Positions 29,193-39,602 of a stretch of DNA of 64,000 nt are shown one piece after another. Within the stretch, counting starts at the first letter, position 1. Every line of letters starts with the position of its first letter. The stretch is from an uncultured Chlorobiaceae bacterium (GTDB taxonomy: Bacteria; Bacteroidota; Chlorobiia; Chlorobiales; Chlorobiaceae). The notes under the pieces are model-generated. The model ran no database searches. It had not been told where the DNA came from and was given only the letters and a program-made list of their open reading frames with translations. A program made the translations under genes and the position numbers. The DNA lies in contig CAIMCD010000038.1 in NCBI GenBank assembly GCA_903839405.1, positions 62,001 through 126,000 on the forward strand, given 5' to 3'.

Positions 29193-30110
29193 TTAGTAAA
29201 AACTTTTTGTTAACAATGCCGCTCCAAAGACTCCTGCGCTGTCGCCGAGGAGCGGCTTTAGCAGGGGAATTCGGAGTTCGCGGTTGAAGAGGTGGCGTTC
29301 GATGGCCAGCACCGCCTCTGGTGAATACAACTGCTCAACCTGGCCGACACCTCCGCCAAGAATGCAGCAATCCGGATCCAGGATATTAAGCACCACCGCA
29401 ACCGCTTTACCAAAATAAAAGAGCAACCGCTCTATGGTCTCGGCCGCCGCCGCATCAGTTTGAGCATCGGCGGAAATCTGCTCCAGCGATTTCTGGCAAC
29501 CACTCACTTTCTGGTAGTAGCGCTCAAGTGCAGGGCCGGAAATCACCGTCTCAACACACCCCTTGCGGCCGCAATAACACGCGTCACCGTCAGGAATAAG
29601 TTCATTGTGCCCCCACTCTCCGGCAATACCATGGGCGCCGTGGCGGGCTTTGCCGTTGCAGACAATCCCCGCACCAACACCGGTTCCGAGAATAATGCCG
29701 AAAGCCACCTTCTGGGGATCCTGCATGAGCGGAGAGGCCGAGCCAAGCCTGGATTCGGCAAGGGCAAAGCAGTTGGCATCGTTCTCCACATTCACCGAGC
29801 GCCGCAGGAGTAGCTCAAGATCACCTTGCAGATCGCGACCGTTCAAACAAACCGTATTGGAATTTTTTATGATGGCGTGCACACCATCATACCGGCCGGG
29901 TGTGCCGATACCGATCCGATCCGGCACGCGGAGTCCGGTTTCAACCGAAACCATATCGAGAAGTGTTTTTATGCGGTCAAGTATATGGCTGTACCCTCCG
30001 GCTGCCTCGGTCGGCACCCTCAGGCGTAGGAGTGGCTTCATGGAGCTATCGATCACCACCGCCTCGATTTTGCTCCCCCCGAGATCTATCCCCCAATACT
30101 CCTCACCCAT
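29193..30110 (-). CDS. ROK family sugar kinase
   Basis: A 305-residue ROK protein (glucokinase or fructokinase type). It has the N-terminal phosphate loop WGIDLGGSKIEAVVID, GIGTPGRYDG, the catalytic-base region VENDANCFALAESRLG, GIILGTGVGAGIV and the zinc motif GHNELIPDGDACYCGRKGC with His and three Cys. There is no helix-turn-helix domain, so it is an enzyme and not a ROK repressor. It overlaps the PAP2 gene by 8 bases. Sugar specificity is not determined. Confidence 0.9.
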   Translation of the reverse strand: MGEEYWGIDLGGSKIEAVVIDSSMKPLLRLRVPTEAAGGYSHILDRIKTLLDMVSVETGLRVPDRIGIGTPGRYDGVHAIIKNSNTVCLNGRDLQGDLELLLRRSVNVENDANCFALAESRLGSASPLMQDPQKVAFGIILGTGVGAGIVCNGKARHGAHGIAGEWGHNELIPDGDACYCGRKGCVETVISGPALERYYQKVSGCQKSLEQISADAQTDAAAAETIERLLFYFGKAVAVVLNILDPDCCILGGGVGQVEQLYSPEAVLAIERHLFNRELRIPLLKPLLGDSAGVFGAALLTKSFY

Positions 30111-30705
30111 TGAGCCGGCTCTCCTGACGCATCAGTGCGGGCTGAACGAGATTCTTCAGGAACCATGAAAAGAGGAGATAGAGGGCAAGTGCACTGCAAA
30201 CACCGATGACCATGCCGACGAGGACATCTCCAGGGTAGTGAACGCCGACATACACCCGTGAATAGCCAAGCAGGAGTGCATAGATAATCATGAGTGCCGT
30301 AAACAATTGTTCGACCCTGCTCCCCTTGTGAAAAAAGATCCAGGTTATGGTTGCTACAGCAGCGGAATTGGCCGCGTGTGAGGAGGCAAACGAGTAACTC
30401 CTCACCTGGATAACCAGCAGGCGATAGTGCTCAAGAGCAAAACAGGGGCGTACGCGCTGCATAAACGGCTTGAAAACACCTGATGCCATAAAATCGGCCA
30501 GACCGACAGAGAGAAGGGCAAGCGCGATCACCGGAAGAGCTGATCGCTCTTTGCGGATCACCATAAACAGCGCTGAGAGCAGATAAATATGCCAGGAAAG
30601 CCGCTCCATGGTGAGAAACACCATGAGATCATCGGCTGCCGGGTGAACCAGATGCAGGTTCAGTAACCCGAACAGCCAAACGTCCGCCTGCTCAATAGGG
30701 GCCAT
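30103..30705 (-). CDS. PAP2 family membrane phosphatase
   Basis: A 200-residue protein with about five membrane helices and the three phosphatase motifs: KPFMQRVRP, SFASSHAANS and SRVYVGVHYPGD. PAP2 members dephosphorylate lipid phosphates such as undecaprenyl pyrophosphate or phosphatidic acid on the outer face of the membrane. It lies 9 bases after yidC and overlaps the ROK kinase gene. The exact substrate is open; BacA-like lipid carrier recycling is one option. Confidence 0.9.
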   Translation of the reverse strand: MAPIEQADVWLFGLLNLHLVHPAADDLMVFLTMERLSWHIYLLSALFMVIRKERSALPVIALALLSVGLADFMASGVFKPFMQRVRPCFALEHYRLLVIQVRSYSFASSHAANSAAVATITWIFFHKGSRVEQLFTALMIIYALLLGYSRVYVGVHYPGDVLVGMVIGVCSALALYLLFSWFLKNLVQPALMRQESRLNG

Positions 30706-30714
30706 AGTGATGAG

Positions 30715-32466
30715 TTACTTTTTAGCTCCCCCTTTTTTCTGTTTCCGGTTTGAAGCGGAGGAAGAGTTTCCAAGGTTCACCTGAGGCATGTCGGCCGCAG
30801 TAGTGGTTTTATTGATATAAAACTGCTGGGCAACGCTGAAGATATTGAACATCAGGTAGTAGAGGCCAAGACCGGCAGGCATGTTATTGAAAAACAAGAG
30901 CATCATGGCCGGGAACATGTACATCATGACCTTCATCTGCTCATTGCTCTGGGTCGTCGGCGTTATTTTCTGCTGCACAAACACCGTCACCGCCATGAGA
31001 ATCGGAAAAACCGCAATATGATTGCCATACATGGGAATAGCAAAACCGAAATCAAGAATCGAATCCGGCACCGACAGATCCTTGGCCCAGAGAAAGCCGT
31101 GCTGACGCAACTGGATGGAGGAGCGGAAAACGTAGAACATGGCAAAGAGCAGCGGCATCTGCAACACCACCGGCAAACATCCCCCAATCGGGTTAACGCC
31201 AGCCTCCTTGTAAATGCGGCCCAATTCACTCTGCAGTTTTGCCGGATTATCCTTGTACTTCTCCTGTAACTCCTTGAGCGCCGGCTGCAGGGCGGACATT
31301 TTTTTCATTGACTTTGTGGAAGCCATTGAAAGCGGATAGGTTACCAGCTTGATCAGGAAGGCGAAAATGATAATGATCAAGCCGTAATTGCCAACATAGG
31401 TATTCATCCAGTTAAAGACCGGCAGAATAATATATTCGGCAAATGGCCTCGTCAGCCAATCCCAACCGAAGTCCATGATCTTTTCAAGACCGACGTTCTC
31501 GGCCTTAATCGTATTGTAGTCAAGCGGCCCTACATAGAGGCTGAAACGGTCATCAACCACATTCGACGATGAGGGTACGCCCATTTTAAGGGCAACAAGA
31601 TAGTTCTTGAAATCATTTCCCGTCTCTTTTTTGCCATCCAGATAGATGCCTTCGGTATGTCCACGGGGAATAAGGGTTGCAACAAAATACTTGTTGCGCA
31701 CCGCAACCCACTTTGCCTCTCCGGACTGCTCTTCACGATAAACCTGATTCGGCTTGCTTGCATCGAGCTTTACCACGCTGCCGCCAAGGTATGCGCTCGC
31801 CAATGCACTCTGGGCCTCATCCGGCCGGTTTTTTTCTGAGTAGGCAACTCCTCCATCCCACTGCAACTGATATTCGTTACCGGCAAGCTCACTCGAAAAT
31901 CCTGTCAGCTTGACACCATAATCAACTTTATAGCTCTTGCCCGTAAAGAGATAGGTAATATCAACCGCCTGTTTTGGAGAGACGTCGAGGTGATAATGCA
32001 CGGCATAGGACTCATTGCCCGTGATTGTACGGAGGGTATCGAGGGTAACGCTTTTAAAAAAGAGATCGCGGGTATCAATTTTTTTCCCTTCCCTGGTCAG
32101 AAAGAGCAAGGAGAGCGCACCCTGTTTTTCGTTGCTCACCAGGTCAAACGGCTGGCGGTTGCCATCCAGATGCTTTTTAAGCACCAGCGACTTCAGGGTT
32201 GCGCCTTTGGATGAAAGGGTTGCACGGAACAGATCATTCTCAACCCTCAGCAACTGCTCTTTTCCCTGGGCTTCCGCGGCAAACACACCATAGCTGTTGG
32301 CCACAGGAGCCGGGGTAGCCACTCTTTCCTTGGCCTCTGGTGCAACAAGCTCTGTTTTCGCGGTTTTTGGCGACTGGAGCGGTTTTTTCTCCGGCGACAT
32401 AAACTGCAGCCAGACAATCATGATCAAGCCGATAAGCGCAAGACCGGTTACCGAATTTCTATCCAT
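30715..32466 (-). CDS. yidC: Membrane protein insertase YidC
   Basis: YidC inserts membrane proteins alone or with SecYEG. About 583 residues: an N-terminal membrane anchor ([16 protein letters not shown]), a large periplasmic beta domain (about 60-330), then the conserved core with [39 protein letters not shown] and later helices, ending in a Lys-rich tail ([11 protein letters not shown]). The family N-terminus fits ATG 32466; an ATG four codons upstream is also in frame. It overlaps the end of yidD by 8 bases. Confidence 0.96.
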   Translation of the reverse strand: MDRNSVTGLALIGLIMIVWLQFMSPEKKPLQSPKTAKTELVAPEAKERVATPAPVANSYGVFAAEAQGKEQLLRVENDLFRATLSSKGATLKSLVLKKHLDGNRQPFDLVSNEKQGALSLLFLTREGKKIDTRDLFFKSVTLDTLRTITGNESYAVHYHLDVSPKQAVDITYLFTGKSYKVDYGVKLTGFSSELAGNEYQLQWDGGVAYSEKNRPDEAQSALASAYLGGSVVKLDASKPNQVYREEQSGEAKWVAVRNKYFVATLIPRGHTEGIYLDGKKETGNDFKNYLVALKMGVPSSSNVVDDRFSLYVGPLDYNTIKAENVGLEKIMDFGWDWLTRPFAEYIILPVFNWMNTYVGNYGLIIIIFAFLIKLVTYPLSMASTKSMKKMSALQPALKELQEKYKDNPAKLQSELGRIYKEAGVNPIGGCLPVVLQMPLLFAMFYVFRSSIQLRQHGFLWAKDLSVPDSILDFGFAIPMYGNHIAVFPILMAVTVFVQQKITPTTQSNEQMKVMMYMFPAMMLLFFNNMPAGLGLYYLMFNIFSVAQQFYINKTTTAADMPQVNLGNSSSASNRKQKKGGAKK

Positions 32467-32716
32467 TACAACTCTCATTTTTGTTTAAAGGTACCGGATC
32501 AAACCCGCCCTTTGAAAAAGGATTACATCGCAGAATGCGCCACAGTGTTAGCCATAATGCATAAAAAAAATGATGATGCTGAAAAGCCTCAAGCGCGTAG
32601 GAGGAACAGGTAGGATAATATTTGCAGGACGGGCCGAGCAGTGGCGAAAGAAAAGCGCGGTACAATTTTATCAGCGCTATCGGTACCTGATTGAAAATCT
32701 TCCAGATAGTCATCAT
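32459..32716 (-). CDS. yidD: Membrane protein insertion efficiency factor YidD
   Basis: An 85-residue protein with the YidD pattern: an amphipathic N-terminal helix ([16 protein letters not shown]), the cysteine-containing core [16 protein letters not shown], and [17 protein letters not shown]. It sits in the widespread order rpmH-rnpA-yidD-yidC and overlaps yidC. It acts at the inner membrane to aid YidC-dependent insertion. Confidence 0.94.
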   Translation of the reverse strand: MMTIWKIFNQVPIALIKLYRAFLSPLLGPSCKYYPTCSSYALEAFQHHHFFYALWLTLWRILRCNPFSKGGFDPVPLNKNESCNG

Positions 32717-32796
32717 TCTCCATCGTTACCCGGTAAAAAACACATCGCTGGCAGAAGTGCATACTATACCCGCCGCACCATCAGCCCGCCCGCGCT

Positions 32797-33228
32797 CTAA
32801 AAAAGTTTTACACTCTGCAACAATCTCCTGATTTCCACCCTGAATGCCTCAAGGTCCGGAAAATTCTGTTTCTTGCCTGTATAGAGAAAAACGATACAGA
32901 GCCTCTCGTTTGCAAGGGCATCTGGCATGGTCACCAGAGTTGCCACTACAGGAGATTTTTCAAGCCGGTAAGCTTCCCGCATCATCCTTTTCACCCTGTT
33001 GCGCAAGACAGCCGAAGAGATTGTTTTTTTGCCTACAGCAAACAGAACAGCAGGAACTCCATGAAAACCATGGTTTTCCTGAGGGAGTGAGGCATACACC
33101 ATTTTCAAAAAGTCGCCCTTCATACTCTTTCCGCTCCTGAACAGGAGAGAAATCAGTTGCTGTTTTCTCAAGATCTCATGCTTTCGCAGAGAATGGATAT
33201 GGAGCTTATTCAAAACCTGAAAGAGCAA
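32797..33228 (-). CDS. rnpA: Ribonuclease P protein component
   Basis: RnpA binds RNase P RNA to mature tRNA 5' ends. The 143 residues include the N-terminal LRKHEILRKQQLISLLFRSG, the AVGKKTISSAVLRNRVKRMM signature with its K-x-x-x-x-A-V-x-R-N-x-x-K-R core, and a basic follow-on helix (MREAYRLEK). No ATG lies near the family N-terminus; TTG 33228 with GGGA eight bases upstream is used, and a second TTG at 33213 is possible. It is between rpmH and yidD. Confidence 0.92.
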   Translation of the reverse strand: MLFQVLNKLHIHSLRKHEILRKQQLISLLFRSGKSMKGDFLKMVYASLPQENHGFHGVPAVLFAVGKKTISSAVLRNRVKRMMREAYRLEKSPVVATLVTMPDALANERLCIVFLYTGKKQNFPDLEAFRVEIRRLLQSVKLF

Positions 33229-33270
33229 TGTTGTTCATCCCGCAAACCGAAGAGCGGTTGCCGCAGTTGA

Positions 33271-33432
33271 TTACTTGGTAGCCGTACCCATCTCACTGCT
33301 GACCGAAAGCGAGTGACGTCCTTTGGCTCTTCTTGCAGACAAGACTTTACGACCGTTCTTGGTTGCCATTCTCTGACGGAATCCGTGCTTGTTCCTTCTT
33401 TTTCTATTCCGAGGCTGATAGGTTCTTTTCAT
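33271..33432 (-). CDS. rpmH: 50S ribosomal protein L34
   Basis: A 53-residue protein, [20 protein letters not shown] at the start, with [20 protein letters not shown] following: the complete L34 pattern. About nine extra residues ([11 protein letters not shown]) extend the C-terminus beyond the usual 44. GGAG lies ten bases before the ATG. It is the first gene left of the origin, transcribed away from dnaA. Confidence 0.97.
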   Translation of the reverse strand: MKRTYQPRNRKRRNKHGFRQRMATKNGRKVLSARRAKGRHSLSVSSEMGTATK

Positions 33433-33601
33433 CGCTTACAAGCTCCACACTGGTTTAAATAAATTCAAAATTATAGGGCGCGTAATTTAGCACAATGAAT
33501 GCTCATTAACAAATGGTTCCGCTCTCCGTACCCAGGAACCCCTCCTCTCCTCCCATACCGATACCATCCACCGGGTCTCGCCCCAAAGAAAAAAACATCA
33601 C

Positions 33602-33827
33602 TTATCAACAGGCTACCGACAGTGTGGATAAGTTGTTGATAAAATAATTAAAAAACCCAGAACACCCCACGGATGGCCCGAAAGAAAAAATCAACACATG
33701 TTGATAACTCTTGGGTGCAAAAAAGCTAACCCCTTTCTTGTATAGCGGTTGCTGTGTTGAAAACCTGTTCGGAAAACCTCCTTAAGATCGCATGGTTTTT
33801 CATAAAGGAAATTGTTTTTTATCCACT
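33602..33827. other. oriC: oriC, left part: DnaA boxes and AT-rich tract between rpmH and dnaA
   Basis: The 473-base gap 33433-33905 holds a cluster of DnaA boxes: TTATCAACA at 33602-33610, TTATCCACA (inverted, perfect consensus) at 33623-33631, TTATCAACA inverted at 33634-33642 and again at 33699-33707, and TTATCCACT at 33819-33827. An A/T-only stretch follows the first three (about 33639-33655) and could be the unwinding element. Gene direction diverges here, and rnpA-rpmH/dnaA-dnaN synteny is that of many bacterial origins. Confidence 0.85.
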
Positions 33828-33905
33828 TAAAACCGTAACTTGTGAACATTAAATGTTGATGGCGCACTCAATATCGGCCCTTACCTTTCAAATTTCCGTT
33901 TCTTT

Positions 33906-35381
33906 ATGCTTGAAGCTCCGTCAAAAACGTTCCAGGAATCTCCACAAACCAAACCTCATAAATCTGCCTCAATGGAGCTGCAGGTATGGGATGCCTGCCT
34001 TGATGCGATCAGGGAAAAAATCAACCCTCTTGCCTTTAAAACCTGGTTTTTTCCTATTAAACCAATCAGCTTTTCCGGCAGCGAACTGACCATAGAAGTC
34101 CCGAGCCAATTTTTTTATGAGTGGATTGAGGAGAACTATTCGACCTTTTTACGGCAGGCACTCAAAGATGTTATCGGACCGGAAGCTCGATTGATGTATT
34201 CCATCGTTATGGATAAATCACAGGGGCAAACCGTCACGATTGAATTGCCACACCAGAATGCAATGAATCGTGATTTTATTGCAGAAAGTCGACTTACGGG
34301 CAACAATCAAAAACAAACAGAGACGTTTGACCGAAATCTGGCCAGATTTGAAACCCATCTGAACACAAAATACACCTTTGATACCCTTATCAGGGGCGAC
34401 TGCAACTCTCTGGCATTCGCTGCATCAAAATCGGTTGCGCAAAGCCCGGGCCAAAATGCTTTTAATCCTCTCGTTATCTATGGTGGGGTAGGTTTGGGAA
34501 AAACGCATATGATGCAAGCCATTGGAAACAGTGTCCGTGAAAACAGGCTTTCTGAACGAGTGCTCTATGTCTCCAGTGAAAAATTTGCAATAGACTTCGT
34601 CAACGCCATTCAAAACGGAAAAATTCAGGAATTCTCTTCCTTTTACCGCTCTATCGATGTTCTGATCATCGACGATATTCAATTTTTTTCCGGCAAAGAA
34701 AAAACTCAGGAAGAAATTTTTCATATTTTCAACACCCTGCATCAATCAAACAAGCAAATAATCCTCTCAGCTGATCGCCCGATAAAAGATATTAAAGGAA
34801 TAGAAGACCGCCTTATCTCACGCTTCAACTGGGGTCTGTCAGCAGATATTCAGCCTCCTGATTATGAAACACGAAAAGCCATTATACTCAGCAAGCTTCA
34901 CCAAAGTGGAGTAAATCTTGACGAAAGTGTTATTGAATTCATTGCAACCAATGTCACGGAAAATGTCAGGGAACTTGAGGGATGCATCGTTAAACTGCTT
35001 GCTGCGCAATCACTTGATAACAGAGAGATTGATCTCCAGTTTACAAAATCTACCCTTAAAGATATTATTCGCCACACAACGAAACAACTGAATCTTGATA
35101 CGATAGAAAAAGCAATCTGTTCATACTATGCAATAACGCAAAATGATCTGAAAGGAAAATCAAAAAAGAAGGAAATTGCTTTGGCTCGTCAGATTGCCAT
35201 GTTTCTGGCAAAACAACTGACAAACTCTTCACTAAAAACAATAGGCTTGCATTTTGGAGGAAGAGATCATTCAACAGTCATACATGCCATTAACACAATA
35301 GCAAAAAAAGTCGAATCGAGTGCTGATGAAAGAAAAAAAATAGAAGAGATAAAAAAACGCATAGAGATTCTTTCGATGTAA
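33906..35381 (+). CDS. dnaA: Chromosomal replication initiator DnaA
   Basis: The 491 residues show domain I (about 24-105, [21 protein letters not shown]), a variable linker, the AAA+ domain with Walker [16 protein letters not shown], Walker [12 protein letters not shown] and the sensor region [15 protein letters not shown], and domain IV with the DNA-binding signature [15 protein letters not shown] 33906 is used; an in-frame ATG at 33972 would begin directly at domain I. Neither has a clear ribosome binding site. DnaA boxes on both sides suggest autoregulation as well as initiation. Confidence 0.97.
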   Translation: MLEAPSKTFQESPQTKPHKSASMELQVWDACLDAIREKINPLAFKTWFFPIKPISFSGSELTIEVPSQFFYEWIEENYSTFLRQALKDVIGPEARLMYSIVMDKSQGQTVTIELPHQNAMNRDFIAESRLTGNNQKQTETFDRNLARFETHLNTKYTFDTLIRGDCNSLAFAASKSVAQSPGQNAFNPLVIYGGVGLGKTHMMQAIGNSVRENRLSERVLYVSSEKFAIDFVNAIQNGKIQEFSSFYRSIDVLIIDDIQFFSGKEKTQEEIFHIFNTLHQSNKQIILSADRPIKDIKGIEDRLISRFNWGLSADIQPPDYETRKAIILSKLHQSGVNLDESVIEFIATNVTENVRELEGCIVKLLAAQSLDNREIDLQFTKSTLKDIIRHTTKQLNLDTIEKAICSYYAITQNDLKGKSKKKEIALARQIAMFLAKQLTNSSLKTIGLHFGGRDHSTVIHAINTIAKKVESSADERKKIEEIKKRIEILSM

Positions 35382-35388
35382 TATTTTA

Positions 35389-35608
35389 TGTTGATAAGAT
35401 GTTTGTATTGTGTGGGGTAAATGTTAGGCGGTTGGTGGGTTATCAACACTCGATCAGAAATAGATGAGGCATCAACATTCGACCAACACCCGATAAAGGG
35501 GTAATTAAGCCAGCTATCCACAAGGAACTGGTTTTCTAAGACAGCGGTAAACCTCTATAGAGGTAGTGGTTAGCGGTAGAGGTGGTAGGAGTTATCCGGA
35601 TATCAACA
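35389..35608. other. oriC: oriC, right part: DnaA boxes between dnaA and dnaN
   Basis: The 283-base gap between dnaA and dnaN contains TTATCAACA inverted at 35389-35397, TTATCAACA at 35440-35448, CTATCCACA at 35514-35522 and weaker versions TTATCCGGA at 35592-35600 and ATATCAACA at 35600-35608. With the left cluster this gives a bipartite layout around dnaA, as described for Bacillus and Helicobacter. Which side unwinds is not visible from the boxes alone. Confidence 0.75.
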
Positions 35609-35664
35609 CTGCCAACAACAACAATAAATTTTCAATCATTAATTAATAGTTAAAGTTGGAGCTG

Positions 35665-36789
35665 ATGAAATTAACTTCCTCAATACGTCAACTGCAAGAT
35701 GCAGTAAGCAAGGTGGTGCAAGCTATACCTGCAAAATCAATTGATTCTCGTTATGAAAATATTCATTTATCCGTTGAATCAGGTTCTCTGACTCTTTTTG
35801 CTACGGATGGTGAACTTTCAATTACAGCAAAAAGTGAGGTTGAGACCACTGATACTGTAAATATTGGAATAAAGGCGAAAACCTTGCAGGATTTTCTCCG
35901 CAGCATGTATGATACCTCAGTAACGTTTGTTATTGAACGTCAGGAAATTAGTGATCACGGAACTGTTTACATAACGACAGATAAAGGGAAGTATAAAATT
36001 CCATGCCTGTTCGAGAGCAAACATGAAAAACACGAAAAAAATTACGATATCTCTCTTGAGCTTGAAACCCTAGAACTGCAGGATCTGATTCAAAAAACTA
36101 TTTTCGCATGCAGTGTTGATGGCATGAGACCCGCCATGATGGGTGTGCTTTTTGAACTTGAAGGCAACACCATCACCGCAGTATCAACTGATGGACATCG
36201 TTTGGTACGATGCAGAAAAAACTCCTCTTCTGATGTTTCTGAAAAGCAGAAAATCGTTGTTCCAGCAAGAGTTCTTGCTATTCTTCAAAAAATGGTACAG
36301 CACGAATCAATTACAATGAGTATTGATTCAGAACGCAGATTTGTCCGTTTTGTCAACGGTAACATAGTACTTGATGCAGCTCTGATTGTAGAGCCGTATC
36401 CAAATTATGATGCAGTTATACCCGTTGAGCATGATAAACATCTGATTGTTGATCGATCAACACTTTATGATTCGGTAAGACGTGTCGGTCGTTTTTCAAG
36501 TATCGGTGATGTCAAAATTGTGATAGAAGGAGAGCTTCTGAAAATTATGGCAGAAAATACCAATGAAGGTGAGGCAGCACAGGAAGAGCTGACTTGCGTT
36601 TATACCGGAGAGGATATCACTATAGGATTCAATTCCCGTTTTATAGAAGCCGCTCTTGCACATCTTGATGATGTAGAAATCAGCATTGAACTGAAAAGTC
36701 CTACGACAGCAGTTATTTTTAAACCACACAAGCAAATTGAGGATAATAAACTGATTATCCTGGTTATGCCTGTGCGGATCAATACTTGA
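35665..36789 (+). CDS. dnaN: DNA polymerase III sliding clamp (beta subunit)
   Basis: DnaN encircles DNA and holds the replicase. The 374 residues show the three-fold repeated clamp fold, with markers [14 protein letters not shown] (domain 1), [14 protein letters not shown] and [12 protein letters not shown] (domain 2), and a C-terminus ending LVMPVRI, where E. coli has the M-P-M-R-L end. ATG 35665 follows GGAG directly; a TTG three codons upstream lacks such support. It precedes recF by 17 bases. Confidence 0.97.
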   Translation: MKLTSSIRQLQDAVSKVVQAIPAKSIDSRYENIHLSVESGSLTLFATDGELSITAKSEVETTDTVNIGIKAKTLQDFLRSMYDTSVTFVIERQEISDHGTVYITTDKGKYKIPCLFESKHEKHEKNYDISLELETLELQDLIQKTIFACSVDGMRPAMMGVLFELEGNTITAVSTDGHRLVRCRKNSSSDVSEKQKIVVPARVLAILQKMVQHESITMSIDSERRFVRFVNGNIVLDAALIVEPYPNYDAVIPVEHDKHLIVDRSTLYDSVRRVGRFSSIGDVKIVIEGELLKIMAENTNEGEAAQEELTCVYTGEDITIGFNSRFIEAALAHLDDVEISIELKSPTTAVIFKPHKQIEDNKLIILVMPVRINT

Positions 36790-36806
36790 TTGCTTAAAGG
36801 AACTTA

Positions 36807-37907
36807 TTGAGACTGGAGAATATAACGTATGAAAATTTCAGGAATCACCGTTTCCTGACTTTTGAGCCTAATGACGGGATCAATATTATTTATGGTCCTA
36901 ATGGATCAGGAAAAACCTCGATTCTTGATGGTATTCACTATTGTGCGCTGACAAAAGGTTTTGTCAGCGCAGTGGATAGTGATTGTCTTGCATTTTCATC
37001 TGATTATTTTTTGCTGAACAGTAGTTTTCTTGCTGAATCAGAAAGCGTTACAAACGTAAAGGTCTGCTATAAAAAAGATAAGGAAAAACAGCTTATTGTC
37101 AATAACAGTGATTTGAAACCTTTCTCTCGTCATATCGGTCGTATTCCCTGTATTACCTTTTCACCTCCGGAAATTTCTATTGTCAATGGTGCTCCTGCTG
37201 AAAGAAGACGTTTTCTTGACAGTGCAATTTGTCAGAGCAATATTCTGTATCTGGACAATCTTATAGCATACCGGAGGGTTCTTCATCAGCGAAATGCTTT
37301 ACTCTCACAACTTAATGAAAAGCATACTCTTGATCCTGCAATGCTATGGGTATGGACAGAAAAGATTTCAAGATTAGCAGCATTGATCGTATTTGAAAGG
37401 ATAGAGTTTACTGCAAGGTTAGTTGAATTTTTCCGGGTAAACTATACACAATTATCTAATGATGAAAACCCGGATATCTCTTACCGTTCATCATTAGGTG
37501 TAATTGATAAAGATATATCAATTGAAGAGCTTTATGCTCGTTTTTGTACAAGGTATGAGCAAATAAAAAATCAGGAAATATTTCGTGCTCAGACATTAAT
37601 TGGGCCGCACCGGGATGATTTGAATTTTTTGATCAACGAAAAGGAGATAAAAAAATATGCATCACAGGGGCAATTAAGAACATTTCTCATCTCACTCAAA
37701 CTCTCCCAATACCGTTTTTTACTTGAAAAAAACGGAGAAAAGCCCATATGTCTGCTTGATGATATATTCAGTGAACTGGATGCATCAAGAATCGCTCAAA
37801 TTTGTTGCATTCTTGAAACATGCGGTCAAACAATTATTACATCAGTTGAAAAAAAATCTGAGAATAATGTGACGCTCTTTTCAGTTGAATCGCTGAAAAA
37901 TAAATAA
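36807..37907 (+). CDS. recF: Recombination mediator RecF
   Basis: RecF is an SMC-like ATPase that loads RecA at gaps. The 366 residues start RLENITYENFRNHRFLTFEP, with Walker A in IIYGPNGSGKTSILDGIHYC, the signature region SQGQLRTFLISLKL and Walker B in CLLDDIFSELD. The start is TTG 36807, with AAAGGAA four bases upstream; the first codons match the family, so TTG is favoured. It lies between dnaN and the DciA-like gene. Confidence 0.95.
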   Translation: MRLENITYENFRNHRFLTFEPNDGINIIYGPNGSGKTSILDGIHYCALTKGFVSAVDSDCLAFSSDYFLLNSSFLAESESVTNVKVCYKKDKEKQLIVNNSDLKPFSRHIGRIPCITFSPPEISIVNGAPAERRRFLDSAICQSNILYLDNLIAYRRVLHQRNALLSQLNEKHTLDPAMLWVWTEKISRLAALIVFERIEFTARLVEFFRVNYTQLSNDENPDISYRSSLGVIDKDISIEELYARFCTRYEQIKNQEIFRAQTLIGPHRDDLNFLINEKEIKKYASQGQLRTFLISLKLSQYRFLLEKNGEKPICLLDDIFSELDASRIAQICCILETCGQTIITSVEKKSENNVTLFSVESLKNK

Positions 37908-37919
37908 GGAAAAACGAAC

Positions 37920-38213
37920 GTGTCAAGAACTAAAAGTCCAAAAAAAATATCAACTGTGGTTGTTGATATGTGTCAGACCTTAGGATTGACAGAAGCTTAT
38001 GAGCAATATAAAACACTCCAGATATGGAATAGTGTTGTCGGAGAGACAATTTCAGCAGCCACATCGATTGAACGTTTTTCCAATGGGCAGCTTTTTATTC
38101 GGGTAAAAAATCCAGCATGGAGAATGGAACTTAATTTCCGTAAACAGGATATTCTTCAGCGATTAAATGCAGCACTGGAATCTTCTATCGTCAAAGAGAT
38201 TATTTTTAAATAA
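37920..38213 (+). CDS. DUF721 / DciA-like protein
   Basis: A 97-residue protein of the DUF721 family. Recognisable parts are LGLTEAYEQYKTLQIWNSVVG and GQLFIRVKNPAWRMELNF, which matches the family's V-x-x-x-x-W-x-x-E-L pattern in a KH-like fold. DciA members load the replicative helicase DnaB in bacteria lacking DnaC. Placement directly after dnaA-dnaN-recF agrees with that role. GTG start at 37920 with AAGGA ahead. A clear hairpin terminator follows immediately. Confidence 0.85.
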   Translation: MSRTKSPKKISTVVVDMCQTLGLTEAYEQYKTLQIWNSVVGETISAATSIERFSNGQLFIRVKNPAWRMELNFRKQDILQRLNAALESSIVKEIIFK

Positions 38214-38248
38214 AAAGGACCGTTATGTTCCCACTCCGGTCCTTTTTT
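38212..38248. terminator. Bidirectional intrinsic terminator after the dnaA-dnaN-recF-dciA set
   Basis: Arms AAAAAGGACCG (38212-38222) and CGGTCCTTTTT (38237-38247) are exact complements with a 14-base loop, ending in a run of six T. The A-rich 5' arm gives the opposite strand its own T-run, so it can also stop transcription of the convergent flavodiiron gene (stop at 38265). Confidence 0.85.
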
Positions 38249-38264
38249 CGAAAAATGCATTGGT

Positions 38265-39488
38265 TCAGAGATTGCAACTCAACTGATACATATCAATCAT
38301 TTTTTCAGCATAGGCTCGGCCAAAAGCAATACACTTCTCGAATTCCGGCTCATGAGGTTTGAACTTCACCATGACGTTCTGATCAAAAACTTTCAGTTTA
38401 AGCATGGAAAAATTGCTTTCTATCATCCGTACCGCCTCACCACTCCACCCATAGGAGCCGAATGCAGCAGCAAGCTTTCCTTTATCACGGATAGGATTGA
38501 TGGCCGCAAATAGCTGGTAGATCTGTGGCAGGATATTCTGGTTTATGGTAGGAGAGCCTACGATAAGGCCTGAACAGTGCGCTATTTTCTCTTCAAGTTT
38601 TGAGAAATGGGTGGTTTCTATATCACAGATATCAATGTTGAAGTCGCAGGAGTGACGAAGCCCGTCAGCAATCTTTTCTGCCAGTAAGCCGGTATTTTCA
38701 TAGGCTGATACATAGGCAATCAGGATGTTTTTTTCGTGAGGCAGGGCAATTGCCGTGGTGGCAAGCCTCCAGGAAAAGTCAACATATTTTTTCCAGTGCG
38801 AACGCAGTATAGGGCCGTGACCGGGACAGATAACCTTGATATCAAGCGGCTTGATTTTTTCAATAGCCTGAAGCATGTATTTGCTGAAAGGCCTCAGAAT
38901 TGAATCAAAGTAATAGGTAAATGCATCATCAAAATCACCGACCAGGTCATCAAACATCTCTGCATGGCAGAAATGGGATCCGAATGAGTCGCAGGTAAAA
39001 AGTATCCCGTCCTCTTCAAGCCAGGTGTAGATGGTGTCTGGCCAGTGCAGGTTTGGTGCATTAATAAAATGAAGGGTTTTATTGCCGAGACTGAGCGTAT
39101 CCCCGGTTTTGACAACCAGTGAGCGGAAGTCATGACCGGTCTGATCGCGCAGAAACTTGATGGCGTTGCCGCTGCCGACAACCGTTGCATTGGGAGCAAG
39201 AGCGAGCAGATTTTTGACATTGCCGGAGTGGTCAGGCTCTGTATGGTCAACAATGATATACTCAATCTCAGATGGATCAGTAACTTGTTTTATCTTATTG
39301 AGATATGATGGCCAAAACTTTTCTTTTGTTGTTTCTATGACCGCTTTCTTTTCTGCATTGATGAAATAGGAGTTATAGGTGGTGCCGTACTTTGTTTCCA
39401 TAACAATGTCGAAGGTGATGAGGCCAGGATCCAGCACACCGATCCAGCTTACGTCACCAGTAATAGGAAGAACAGTATTATCACTCAT
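38265..39488 (-). CDS. Flavodiiron protein (A-type flavoprotein, FprA/ROO family)
   Basis: These proteins reduce O2 to water or NO to N2O, protecting anaerobes. The 407 residues form a metallo-beta-lactamase-like diiron domain (about 1-250) with HTEPDHSGN (residues 82-90) holding the His, Glu, Asp and His ligands, plus further His at HFCHAEMF and CPGHGPI, fused to a flavodoxin domain (about 260-400, beginning [13 protein letters not shown]). No rubredoxin tail is present. It is monocistronic. In a strict anaerobe such as a green sulfur bacterium, oxygen defence is the expected role. Confidence 0.93.
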   Translation of the reverse strand: MSDNTVLPITGDVSWIGVLDPGLITFDIVMETKYGTTYNSYFINAEKKAVIETTKEKFWPSYLNKIKQVTDPSEIEYIIVDHTEPDHSGNVKNLLALAPNATVVGSGNAIKFLRDQTGHDFRSLVVKTGDTLSLGNKTLHFINAPNLHWPDTIYTWLEEDGILFTCDSFGSHFCHAEMFDDLVGDFDDAFTYYFDSILRPFSKYMLQAIEKIKPLDIKVICPGHGPILRSHWKKYVDFSWRLATTAIALPHEKNILIAYVSAYENTGLLAEKIADGLRHSCDFNIDICDIETTHFSKLEEKIAHCSGLIVGSPTINQNILPQIYQLFAAINPIRDKGKLAAAFGSYGWSGEAVRMIESNFSMLKLKVFDQNVMVKFKPHEPEFEKCIAFGRAYAEKMIDMYQLSCNL

Positions 39489-39602
39489 GTTTATTCAATG
39501 GAATTGATTTTAAATAAAGGAGATACGTATTAAAAAAACCGATAATTCATGCAGAGAGTTCCGGCTCATGGGAAATAAAAAAATATCCTCGACTATCGGA
39601 AC

